Positions 1-5,333 of a DNA stretch of 9,008 nt are shown in pieces. The first letter of the stretch is position 1, and every line of letters starts with the position of its first letter. The stretch comes from Betaproteobacteria bacterium (lineage in GTDB: Bacteria > Pseudomonadota > Gammaproteobacteria > Burkholderiales > SG8-41): NCBI GenBank assembly GCA_028292065.1, contig JAQGNC010000100.1, positions 1 through 9,008 on the forward strand, written 5' to 3'. The notes under the pieces were generated by a model that was given only the letters and a program-made list of their open reading frames with translations, was not told the DNA's origin and did not search any database. A program made the translations under genes and the position numbers.

Positions 1-50
1 TTCGACAAGCTCAGGACAGGCTTCGTCACTGCGTTCCTCGCAATGACACG
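1..50. repeat. Dispersed intergenic repeat fragment (two motifs joined)
   Basis: Read on the minus strand, this stretch joins two motifs I recognise as common dispersed repeats in proteobacterial and metagenomic genomes: a GTCATTGCGAGGAACGCAG-type element and a CCTGAGCTTGTCGAA-type element. It is cut by the window edge, so its full length is unknown. It lies in the space downstream of ntrC and shows no coding potential of its own. Recognition is from memory of the motif, not from a search. Confidence 0.55.
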
Positions 51-116
51 CGTGGGTACCCCGACGCAGCACGGCGCTGCGCAGTGAGCGGCAGCGAGCC
101 AAAGGAAAGGGAGGTT

Positions 117-146
117 CAAGGAGGGAAACCTTGGTTTCCCTCCTTG
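117..146. repeat. 14-bp perfect inverted repeat downstream of ntrC
   Basis: The arms are CAAGGAGGGAAACC (117-130) and GGTTTCCCTCCTTG (133-146), perfectly complementary around a central TT. As RNA the innermost pairs would open to a small loop. The sequence that follows on the ntrC strand is pyrimidine-rich (AACCTCCCTTTCC) but not a clean U-tract, so a terminator role is only possible. It sits 10 bases beyond the larger inverted repeat at 157-200, making a tandem pair of hairpins after ntrC. Confidence 0.6.
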
Positions 147-156
147 GCGTTTACCG

Positions 157-200
157 GAAGATCGACGGCGAACGGCTATGGCCGTTCGCCGTCGATCTTC
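157..200. repeat. 20-bp perfect inverted repeat spanning the ntrC stop codon
   Basis: Positions 157-176 and 181-200 are perfect reverse complements, separated by four bases (177-180). On the ntrC strand the first arm (200-181) encodes the last residues of NtrC. The loop plus the first base of the second arm carries the TAG stop (178-176). The RNA would form a very stable 20-bp hairpin with a CAUA loop. No U-tract follows, so it is not a textbook intrinsic terminator; it may act as a 3'-end stabiliser or in termination together with the hairpin at 117-146. Confidence 0.8.
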
Positions 201-1570
201 AGCTCCTGGATCTTGCGTGTCAGCGTGTTGCGCCCCAGCCCAAGCAGGTGCGCCGCTTCGATGCGGCGGCCGCCGGTGTGGGCGAGCGCGCGCAGGATGA
301 GCGCTTTTTCGAACTGGCGCGTGAGCTCGTCGATGATGTTGGTCTCACCGCGGTTCAGTTGCGATTCGGCTTCGCGCTCGAGCGCCGAGACCCAGCTCTG
401 CGCGCTCGGCGCGGCGCCTTCGCTGCGCAGCTCTCCGGGCAGGTCGTTGACTTCGATGTTGACCGAAGGCGACATGACGGTCAGCCAGTGGCAGACGTTC
501 TCGAGCTGGCGGACGTTGCCGGGCCAGTCCTGCGCCTGGAGATATTTGAGCGCGGCGTCGGAAAGTCGCTTGGCTTCGACGCTCAACTCGCGCGCGCTTT
601 TCTGCAGGAAGTATTTCATCAGCAGCGGGATGTCTTCGCGCCGTTCGCGCAAGGACGGCAGCCGCAGCCGGATCACGTTGAGGCGGTGAAAGAGGTCTTC
701 GCGGAAAAGGCCCTGGCGCACGCGCGTCTCCAAGTCCTGGTGCGTCGCGGCGATCACTCGCACGTTCGCCTTGATCGGCTGGTGTCCGCCGACGCGATAG
801 AAATTTCCATCCGAGAGCACGCGTAGCAGGCGCGTCTGCAGCTCCTGCGGCATGTCGCCGATCTCGTCGAGGAAAAGGGTGCCGCCTTCGGCCTGCTCGA
901 AGCGCCCGCGGCGCAGGCTTTGCGCGCCGGTGAACGCGCCGCGCTCGTGGCCGAAAAGCTCGGACTCGAGCAGCTCTTTCGGGATCGCCGCGGTGTTGAG
1001 CGCGATGAAAGGCCGCGCCGCGCGCGGGCTGTGACGGTGCAGCGCATTGGCGACGAGTTCCTTGCCCGAGCCCGATTCGCCGGTGATGAGCACCGTCGCG
1101 TGCGACTGCGAAAGCCGGCCGATCGCGCGGAAGACTTCCTGCATCGCCGGCGCGTGACCGAGGATCTCGGGCGCGGCCTCATGCGGTTCGGCGGTGGTCT
1201 CCTGGCGCATGCTTTCCTCGACCGCGCGACGGATGAGCTCGACCGCGTGATCGACGTCGAAAGGCTTCGGCAGGTATTCGTAAGCGCCGCCCTGGAATGC
1301 CGTGACTGCGCTCTCGAGGTCCGAGTACGCGGTCATGATGATCACCGGCACATGGGCGAAGCGCTCCTTCGCCTGCTGCAGAAGCTCGAGACCCGATTCG
1401 CCGGGCATGCGGATGTCGCTCACCACCACCTGCGGGGTTTCGTCCTCCAGCGCCGCGAGCGCTTCGCGCGCCGAGGAGAAGGTCTTGAACAGGATGTTCT
1501 CGCGCGTCAGCGCTTTTTCGAACACCCAGCGTATCGAGCGGTCGTCGTCGATGATCCAGACGGGTTTCAT
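176..1570 (-). CDS. ntrC: Nitrogen regulation response regulator NtrC (sigma-54 activator)
   Basis: A 464-residue NtrC (also called GlnG), close to the usual family length of about 470. Visible parts in order: a receiver domain (residues 1-120) with acidic pocket DDD8-10, phospho-acceptor Asp52 in VVVSDIRMP, and Lys102 in PKPF; an AAA+ domain (about 137-370) with Walker A GESGSGKE at 164-171, the sigma-54 contact loop GAFTGA at 211-216 and Walker B TLFLDEIGD at 231-239; and a Fis-type helix-turn-helix at about 433-457. Phosphorylated by NtrB, it binds GCAC-N7-GTGC sites and activates sigma-54 promoters such as the one before glnA. The start at 1570 (MKPVWIIDDD) matches where the family begins, although no Shine-Dalgarno precedes it: the bases before are CCTCCCTCCT. 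The frame stays open 45 codons further upstream to an ATG at 1705 that overlaps the ntrB stop, so a 509-residue form is an alternative. Confidence 0.97.
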   Translation of the reverse strand: MKPVWIIDDDRSIRWVFEKALTRENILFKTFSSAREALAALEDETPQVVVSDIRMPGESGLELLQQAKERFAHVPVIIMTAYSDLESAVTAFQGGAYEYLPKPFDVDHAVELIRRAVEESMRQETTAEPHEAAPEILGHAPAMQEVFRAIGRLSQSHATVLITGESGSGKELVANALHRHSPRAARPFIALNTAAIPKELLESELFGHERGAFTGAQSLRRGRFEQAEGGTLFLDEIGDMPQELQTRLLRVLSDGNFYRVGGHQPIKANVRVIAATHQDLETRVRQGLFREDLFHRLNVIRLRLPSLRERREDIPLLMKYFLQKSARELSVEAKRLSDAALKYLQAQDWPGNVRQLENVCHWLTVMSPSVNIEVNDLPGELRSEGAAPSAQSWVSALEREAESQLNRGETNIIDELTRQFEKALILRALAHTGGRRIEAAHLLGLGRNTLTRKIQELKIDGERP

Positions 1571-1698
1571 AGGAGGGAGGAGCGCTGCGCCGTAAGGGAT
1601 GAGGGAACGCGCGCGTGCTCGCGCTGAATGCGTCCGGCGTGTTTCATCAGGTGTGTCATGAGAATCGTCCATGTAAGCGTGCCGTGTAGGTGTTTCAT
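1567..1698 (-). CDS. Possible 43-codon leader ORF bridging ntrB and ntrC
   Basis: This short frame starts at an ATG three bases after the ntrB stop. A purine-rich GAAGGA six bases upstream could serve as ribosome site. It ends in a TGA that overlaps the ntrC ATG (ATGA at 1570-1567). The predicted peptide begins MKHLHGTLTW and ends RSSLL; it resembles nothing I know. Codon use is poor in the G/C third-position preference of the neighbours, and the DNA contains an internal repeat (ATGAAACAC twice), so a real protein is doubtful. Its value would be translational coupling, carrying ribosomes from ntrB to an ntrC start that lacks its own Shine-Dalgarno. Treat as a candidate only. Confidence 0.2.
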   Translation of the reverse strand: MKHLHGTLTWTILMTHLMKHAGRIQREHARVPSSLTAQRSSLL

Positions 1699-1701
1699 CC
1701 C

Positions 1702-2826
1702 TCATCCTTCATCCTTTTCCTTCAGCGGCAGCAGGATCGAAAAGCACGTCCTGCCGGGCGCGCTCTCGAAAGTGACGGTGCCGTGGTGCTGCGAAATGAA
1801 GTTCTGCGCGAGGGTGAGACCGAGGCCGCTGCCGCCTTCGCGGCCCGACACGAGCGGATAGAAGATGCGCTCGCGCAAGGCCTCGGGTATGCCGGGGCCG
1901 TCGTCGATGATCCGCACGTCGATCGCATGGCGGTAGCGTTTGCGCGCGAGCGTCACCTGTCGCGCGATGCGGGTCATCAGGCGGATCTCGCCGGGTTTCG
2001 TGCTGCTGTCGCGCCGCGGCGCCTGCGACGTATCGCGCGCGGGCTGGGTAGACGCGATCGCCTGCGCCGCGTTGCGCGCGATGTTGAGAGTTGCCTGGAT
2101 GAGCTGCTCGCGATCGCCTTCGATCAAAGGCAGGCTGGTGTCGTAATCGCGGCGCACCGAGACGCCGCTGAACTCGGCGAGGATCACGCTGCGCACCCGC
2201 TCGAGCACTTCGTGGATGTTCACCTGCGAAGGCTGCGGGAGGCGGTGCGGCGTGAGCAGCCGGTCCATCAGGAGCTGCAGCCGGTCGGCCTCTTTCATGA
2301 TGACCTGCGTGTACTCGTGCAGGTCGGGACGCTCGAGCTCGCGGTCGAGCAACTGCGCCGCCCCGCGGATGCCGCCCAGCGGGTTCTTGATCTCGTGCGC
2401 GAGATTACGGATCAGCTCGCGGTTGGCCTGGCTCTGGTCGAGGATGCGCTCTTCGCGCGCGATCTTCAGTTGCTGCTCGATCTGGCGAAACTCGATGAGA
2501 CACGCGCCGCCGGGAAGATCACCGACCGATTCGACCGGTGTCACGGTGCACGACAGGTGGAACGGCCCGTGGCCGTTGGCCGACAGCGTGAGGTCGTGCT
2601 CCGAATAGCTGCAGTTGTTGTCGCGCGCGTAACCGATCGCGGCAGTGAGCACTTCGCCGCTCGTGAACAGCGACTCGATCGGCGTGCCTTCGGCGTTGCG
2701 GCTCGACAGGCCGAAGAGGTTCTCCGCCGCGGGATTGAGGTAATGGACCCGCTCGTGCTCGTTGATCAGCATGACTGCCGTCGCGAGTAGATCGAGTCCG
2801 TAGAGTGCATGAGTCACCATCGTCAT
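1702..2826 (-). CDS. ntrB: Nitrogen regulation sensor histidine kinase NtrB
   Basis: A 374-residue soluble kinase/phosphatase (also called GlnL) that phosphorylates NtrC when nitrogen is short and dephosphorylates it under PII control. Residues 1-120 form a PAS sensor domain (ERVHYLNPAAENLFG). The dimerisation/phospho-acceptor helix carries His144 in NLAHEIKNPLGG. The ATP-binding domain shows the N box NIARNAAQA (Asn252), G1 DDGPGIP (309-314) and G2 GGSGLGLTLA (331-340). No membrane segment or signal peptide is visible, as expected. A polar, low-complexity stretch (about 258-280) between N box and G1 looks longer than in enteric NtrB. ATGs at 2826 and 2820 are both possible; 2826 gives the fuller PAS domain, but neither has a clear Shine-Dalgarno. 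It is followed by ntrC in the same operon and preceded by sigma-54-like elements at 2847-2897. Confidence 0.97.
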   Translation of the reverse strand: MTMVTHALYGLDLLATAVMLINEHERVHYLNPAAENLFGLSSRNAEGTPIESLFTSGEVLTAAIGYARDNNCSYSEHDLTLSANGHGPFHLSCTVTPVESVGDLPGGACLIEFRQIEQQLKIAREERILDQSQANRELIRNLAHEIKNPLGGIRGAAQLLDRELERPDLHEYTQVIMKEADRLQLLMDRLLTPHRLPQPSQVNIHEVLERVRSVILAEFSGVSVRRDYDTSLPLIEGDREQLIQATLNIARNAAQAIASTQPARDTSQAPRRDSSTKPGEIRLMTRIARQVTLARKRYRHAIDVRIIDDGPGIPEALRERIFYPLVSGREGGSGLGLTLAQNFISQHHGTVTFESAPGRTCFSILLPLKEKDEG

Positions 2827-2846
2827 TGTCTGCGGACGACGGCTTT

Positions 2847-2862
2847 AGCAAGATCTACGCCA
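2847..2862 (-). promoter_or_regulatory. Candidate sigma-54 promoter upstream of ntrB
   Basis: The minus strand reads TGGCGTAGATCTTGCT: GG and GC are separated by exactly ten bases, with TGGC at -24 and TTGCT at -12, very near the TGGCACG-N4-TTGCW consensus. The predicted transcript would start near 2836, leaving a leader of only about ten bases before the ntrB ATG. That is short and lacks a Shine-Dalgarno, which tempers the call. The -24 half is also one arm of the hairpin at 2855-2881. Confidence 0.4.
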
Positions 2863-2881
2863 CTCGAAGCGACTGGCGTAG
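2855..2881. repeat. Hairpin in the DUF4124-ntrB gap
   Basis: CTACGCCA (2855-2862) pairs perfectly with TGGCGTAG (2874-2881). After a C-C mismatch, TCG (2864-2866) pairs with CGA (2870-2872), leaving loop AAG. No T-run follows on the minus strand, so it is not a strong terminator. It could cause partial termination or RNA processing between the DUF4124 gene and ntrB. It overlaps the better sigma-54-like element. Confidence 0.5.
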
Positions 2882-2897
2882 GGCAGGATCTACGCCG
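2882..2897 (-). promoter_or_regulatory. Second sigma-54-like element, direct repeat of the ntrB one
   Basis: The minus strand reads CGGCGTAGATCCTGCC, again with GG-N10-GC. It repeats the core GGCGTAGATCYTGC found 35 bp downstream at 2847-2862. It begins eight bases past the DUF4124 stop codon. It is a weaker consensus match than the downstream copy and may simply be half of a local direct duplication. Confidence 0.25.
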
Positions 2898-2904
2898 CGA
2901 GGCG

Positions 2905-3414
2905 CTAGCGCATGTTCGCCATCTCGCGACGGAGATTGGCGACGTTGTCCTCGTGCAGCTTGACCTTCTTCTTGAAAGGCTCGAGACGGTCGAGCAGGCG
3001 CTGGTAGTTGCGCTCGTCGCCGAGCCTCGTCGCTTCCTGGGCGGCGAGCTCCTTCCTCGCCTGGTCGAGGAGCTTCTGCTCGTTGCCGAGCTCGTTCTCG
3101 AGGATGCGGCGGCGGTCGTTGTCACGACTGTTCTGCGTCTGGGCGTCGACGCGGGGGAAGTTGGCGGGCGTAGGCGTGGCGGACGGTCGCGCCGGAGACG
3201 CTTTGCCCGCGGTCGCGGGCGCAGCCGCTGCGGGCGCGGTGGGGGTCGGCGGGGCGACCGGGCCGACGTTCAGCACGCGACAGCCTTTCGCTTCGGCAGC
3301 GATATTCGTGAAGCGCTTGTTGCCGCTCTGGTCCACGCATTCGTAGATCTCCGCGTGAGCGCAATGCGACGCGGCAGTGAACAGCAGCACGGCGGGAAGG
3401 TAACGCTTCGACAT
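2905..3414 (-). CDS. Exported DUF4124-type protein with C-terminal coiled coil
   Basis: A 169-residue protein of unknown function. Residues 1-21 (MSKRYLPAVLLFTAASHCAHA) minus the last residue form a classic signal peptide with an AHA|E cleavage site. Residues 22-50 match the DUF4124 pattern (EIYECVDQSGNKRFTN, with a second Cys in AKGCRVL), a short envelope domain whose two cysteines may form a disulfide. A Pro/Ala/Thr linker (about 52-86) leads to a charged heptad-like helix (about 98-168), probably a coiled coil. It should act in the periplasm or outer envelope. It lies between the glnA terminator and ntrB, same strand, with an NtrC-type site upstream, so it may be the first gene of the ntrBC transcript. 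In-frame ATGs at 3429 and 3489 exist, but only 3414 puts the signal peptide at the N-terminus. DUF4124 assignment is by pattern recognition. Confidence 0.85.
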   Translation of the reverse strand: MSKRYLPAVLLFTAASHCAHAEIYECVDQSGNKRFTNIAAEAKGCRVLNVGPVAPPTPTAPAAAAPATAGKASPARPSATPTPANFPRVDAQTQNSRDNDRRRILENELGNEQKLLDQARKELAAQEATRLGDERNYQRLLDRLEPFKKKVKLHEDNVANLRREMANMR

Positions 3415-3443
3415 ACGGGCGGGGCTCATTCCATAGCTTGTAA

Positions 3444-3459
3444 TGCGCGCGTCCCGCCG
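3444..3459 (-). promoter_or_regulatory. Weak sigma-54-like element before the DUF4124 gene
   Basis: The minus strand reads CGGCGGGACGCGCGCA, with GG-N10-GC spacing but a poor match elsewhere (no TTGC, GC-rich context, so chance is likely). What makes it worth noting is geometry: the implied start (about 3433) lies 97 bases from the centre of the NtrC-type site at 3522-3538, almost the same offset as at glnA, and 19 bases before the chosen ATG. An alternative sigma-70-like TATGGA at 3430-3435 is also present. Confidence 0.2.
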
Positions 3460-3521
3460 CGGTTGACTCGCCGCGGGGCAAAACGCCATCGAAGTCTATG
3501 TCAGTGAACCACCAGTGGCAA

Positions 3522-3538
3522 TGCACTCGCATGGTGCG
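3522..3538. promoter_or_regulatory. NtrC-type binding site upstream of DUF4124-ntrBC
   Basis: The plus strand reads TGCACTCGCATGGTGCG, a full match to the NtrC core TGCACY-N4-TGGTGC with only the last base off. It lies between the glnA terminator and the DUF4124 start, 116 bases upstream of that ATG. It fits autoregulation of the ntrBC transcript, either activating from a distance or limiting readthrough. The call rests on the motif alone. Confidence 0.6.
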
Positions 3539-3567
3539 CACTATCCGTCGTCGTGTGTCGAAGGGCG

Positions 3568-3596
3568 AAAAAAAAGGCGGGCACGAGCGGCCCGCC
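3568..3596 (-). terminator. Intrinsic terminator of glnA
   Basis: On the minus strand GGCGGGC (3596-3590) pairs with GCCCGCC (3582-3576) around a 7-base loop, followed at once by eight Ts (3575-3568). This is a textbook Rho-independent terminator about 90 bases beyond the glnA stop. It separates glnA from the DUF4124-ntrBC genes, although partial readthrough is possible. The other strand is also T-rich after the stem (TGTTTCTTCTTC) but serves no obvious gene. Confidence 0.93.
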
Positions 3597-3685
3597 TGTT
3601 TCTTCTTCTGCTTGCAGGCTCTGATCGAGCCGTCAAGCATTCGGTCTGCTCTGCTTGAACGCTGCGAGCCGGCGGGCAAGCACCG

Positions 3686-5098
3686 TTACAGGCTGTAATA
3701 CATCTGGAACTCGACCGGGTGCGTGGTCATGCGGAACAGCGTGACCTCTTCCATCTTGAGCGCGATGTAAGCATCGATCATGTCGTTCGAGAACACCCCG
3801 CCGCGCGTGAGGAACTCGCGGTCGCGATCGAGCTCCGCCAGCGCTTCGTCGAGCGACGAGGCGACGTTCGGGACTTTCTTCGCTTCTTCGGGCGGCAGGT
3901 CGTAGAGGTTCTTGTCGATCGGATCGCCGGGGTGGATCTTGTTCTGGATGCCGTCGATGCCAGCCATCATCATCGCGGTGAACGCGAGATAAGGGTTGGC
4001 GGTCGGGTCCGGGAAACGCACTTCGATGCGGCGGCCTTTCGGGTTCGACACATACGGGATGCGGATCGAAGCCGAGCGGTTGCGCGCGGAGTACGCGAGG
4101 TTGATCGGGGCTTCGAAACCGGGGACGAGACGCTTGTACGAGTTCGTTCCCGGATTGGTGATCGCGTTGAGCGCCTTGGCGTGCTTGATGATGCCGCCGA
4201 TGTAGTAGAGCGCCATCTCCGACAGGCCCGAGTAGCCGTTGCCGCTGAACAGGTTCTGGCCGCCTTTCCAGATCGACTGGTGCACGTGCATGCCCGAGCC
4301 GTTGTCGCCGACGATCGGCTTCGGCATGAAGGTCGCCGTCTTGCCGTACGAATGCGCGACGTTGTGGATCACGTACTTCATGATCTGGTTCCAATCGGCG
4401 CGCTTGACCAGGCTGTTGAACTTGGTGCCGATCTCGCACTGGCCGGGGGCCGCGACTTCGTGGTGATGGACCTCGACTTCGACGCCCATCTCTTCCATCG
4501 CCATGCACATCGCCGAGCGGATGTCCTGCAGCGAATCGACCGGGGGCACCGGGAAGTAACCGCCTTTGACCGCGGGACGGTGGCCCATGTTGCCGCCGTC
4601 GAAATCCTCGCCCGAAGACCACGGGGCTTCTTCGGACTTGATCTTCACGAAGGAGCCGGACATGTCGACGTTCCAGGTGACCGCGTCGAAGATGAAGAAC
4701 TCGGGCTCGGGACCGAAATAGGCCACGTCGCCGAGGCCGCTCGACTTCAGGTAAGCCTCGCCGCGCTTGGCGATCGAGCGCGGATCGCGGTCGTAGCCCT
4801 TGCCGTCGGAAGGCTCCACGACGTCGCACGTGAGGATGAGCGTCGGCTCATCGGTGAAAGGGTCGAGGTTCGCCGAATCGGGGTCCGGCATGAGCAACAT
4901 GTCCGACGCCTGGATGCCTTTCCAGCCGGCGATCGAGGAACCGTCGAAAGCGTGTCCGTCGGTGAACTTGCTGTCGTCGAACGCTTTGGTCGGTACCGTC
5001 ACGTGCTGCTCTTTGCCGCGCGTGTCGGTGAAACGAAGGTCGATGAACTTGACCTCGTTGTCCTTGATCATTTTCAAGACGTCGGCGCCGCCTGCCAT
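3686..5098 (-). CDS. glnA: Glutamine synthetase, type I (GSI-beta)
   Basis: A 470-residue enzyme, the normal GSI-beta length, that makes glutamine from glutamate, ammonia and ATP in the cytoplasm as a dodecamer. Recognisable blocks are FDGSSIAGWKGI (51-62), the metal-binding FGPEPEFFIFD (128-138), the HHHEVAAPGQCEIG stretch (211-224), the ATP-site segment KPIVGDNGSGMHVHQS (260-275), the glutamate-site region RLVPGFEAPINLAYSARNRS (323-342) and the C-terminal MYYSL. NLYDLPPEE contains Tyr399, equivalent to the adenylylated Tyr397 of Escherichia coli, so activity is probably controlled by GlnE/PII. The start at 5098 is fixed by AGGAGA six bases upstream. Transcription is predicted from the sigma-54 promoter at 5155-5170 with NtrC sites at 5232-5278, and ends at the terminator at 3568-3596. 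The rhodanese gene diverges from it. Confidence 0.99.
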   Translation of the reverse strand: MAGGADVLKMIKDNEVKFIDLRFTDTRGKEQHVTVPTKAFDDSKFTDGHAFDGSSIAGWKGIQASDMLLMPDPDSANLDPFTDEPTLILTCDVVEPSDGKGYDRDPRSIAKRGEAYLKSSGLGDVAYFGPEPEFFIFDAVTWNVDMSGSFVKIKSEEAPWSSGEDFDGGNMGHRPAVKGGYFPVPPVDSLQDIRSAMCMAMEEMGVEVEVHHHEVAAPGQCEIGTKFNSLVKRADWNQIMKYVIHNVAHSYGKTATFMPKPIVGDNGSGMHVHQSIWKGGQNLFSGNGYSGLSEMALYYIGGIIKHAKALNAITNPGTNSYKRLVPGFEAPINLAYSARNRSASIRIPYVSNPKGRRIEVRFPDPTANPYLAFTAMMMAGIDGIQNKIHPGDPIDKNLYDLPPEEAKKVPNVASSLDEALAELDRDREFLTRGGVFSNDMIDAYIALKMEEVTLFRMTTHPVEFQMYYSL

Positions 5099-5104
5099 TG
5101 GTAT

Positions 5105-5110
5105 TCTCCT
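5105..5110 (-). promoter_or_regulatory. glnA ribosome binding site
   Basis: AGGAGA on the minus strand, six bases before the ATG at 5098, is the strongest Shine-Dalgarno in the window and fixes the glnA start. The leader upstream of it also holds a tandem 7-base repeat (GTGTAGC twice on the plus strand, 5123-5136) of no clear role. Confidence 0.85.
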
Positions 5111-5154
5111 GGGTTGTGAAGGGTGTAGCGTGTAGCTAACGGGGATGCCGTTTG

Positions 5155-5170
5155 AGCAGGAACTATGCCA
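5155..5170 (-). promoter_or_regulatory. Sigma-54 promoter of glnA
   Basis: The minus strand reads TGGCATAGTTCCTGCT: GG and GC are ten bases apart, with TGGCA at -24 and CTGCT at -12. The implied transcription start is near 5144, giving a leader of about 46 bases with a good ribosome site. The two NtrC-type palindromes then fall at about -95 and -127. Matches in spacing and context make this a convincing call without experimental data. Confidence 0.82.
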
Positions 5171-5231
5171 GCCCATTCGGCGAGAAACGCATTGTGCCAC
5201 AAGGGGTTGCGCGCACCTACGCCCCCGGCCC

Positions 5232-5246
5232 GCACCAACTCGGTGC
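5232..5246. promoter_or_regulatory. NtrC binding site 1 upstream of glnA
   Basis: The plus strand reads GCACCAACTCGGTGC, a perfect GCACC-N5-GGTGC palindrome. It is extended by CCC/GGG to eight-base arms (5229-5236 and 5242-5249). On the minus strand it fits GCACY-N4-TGGTGC completely. Its centre (5239) is about 95 bases upstream of the predicted sigma-54 start. Confidence 0.82.
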
Positions 5247-5263
5247 GGGTTGTGAGTGCCGTC

Positions 5264-5278
5264 GCCCCATTGTAGTGC
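5264..5278. promoter_or_regulatory. NtrC binding site 2 upstream of glnA
   Basis: The minus strand reads GCACTACAATGGGGC, one mismatch from GCACY-N4-TGGTGC. Its centre is 32 bp from that of site 1, three helical turns, the same separation as the paired high-affinity NtrC sites of the E. coli glnA enhancer (known from the literature). The pair would let two NtrC dimers bind cooperatively. Confidence 0.65.
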
Positions 5279-5301
5279 GCGCCGGGCCGTTGTGGTGCCG
5301 G

Positions 5302-5310
5302 TGCTAGAAT
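5302..5310 (+). promoter_or_regulatory. Extended -10 promoter of the rhodanese gene
   Basis: TGCTAGAAT combines a TG extension with a good -10 hexamer (TAGAAT, 5305-5310). No clear -35 is seen at the right distance. The predicted transcript starts near 5317, and GGGGA about seven bases before the ATG at 5334 could serve as ribosome site. Confidence 0.6.
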
Positions 5311-5333
5311 CCACCACTTTTCCGGGGATCGAC

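Noticed and set aside
3719..5119. Long open frame on the plus strand antisense to glnA (and similar ones opposite ntrC, ntrB, uppP).
   Set aside because: These are byproducts of high GC and strong third-position bias in the true genes. Their translations are Arg/Ala/Asp/His-rich with no recognisable domain, whereas the opposite strand encodes clear enzymes.
5184..5199. Minus-strand TGGCAC at 5194-5199 as an alternative sigma-54 -24 element for glnA.
   Set aside because: The required GC ten bases after GG is absent (TT instead). The element at 5155-5170 has correct spacing.
5256..5333. 26-codon N-terminal extension of the rhodanese.
   Set aside because: It would start upstream of the extended -10 promoter and cross it; the ATG at 5334 has a ribosome site and gives a normal-length single-domain protein.
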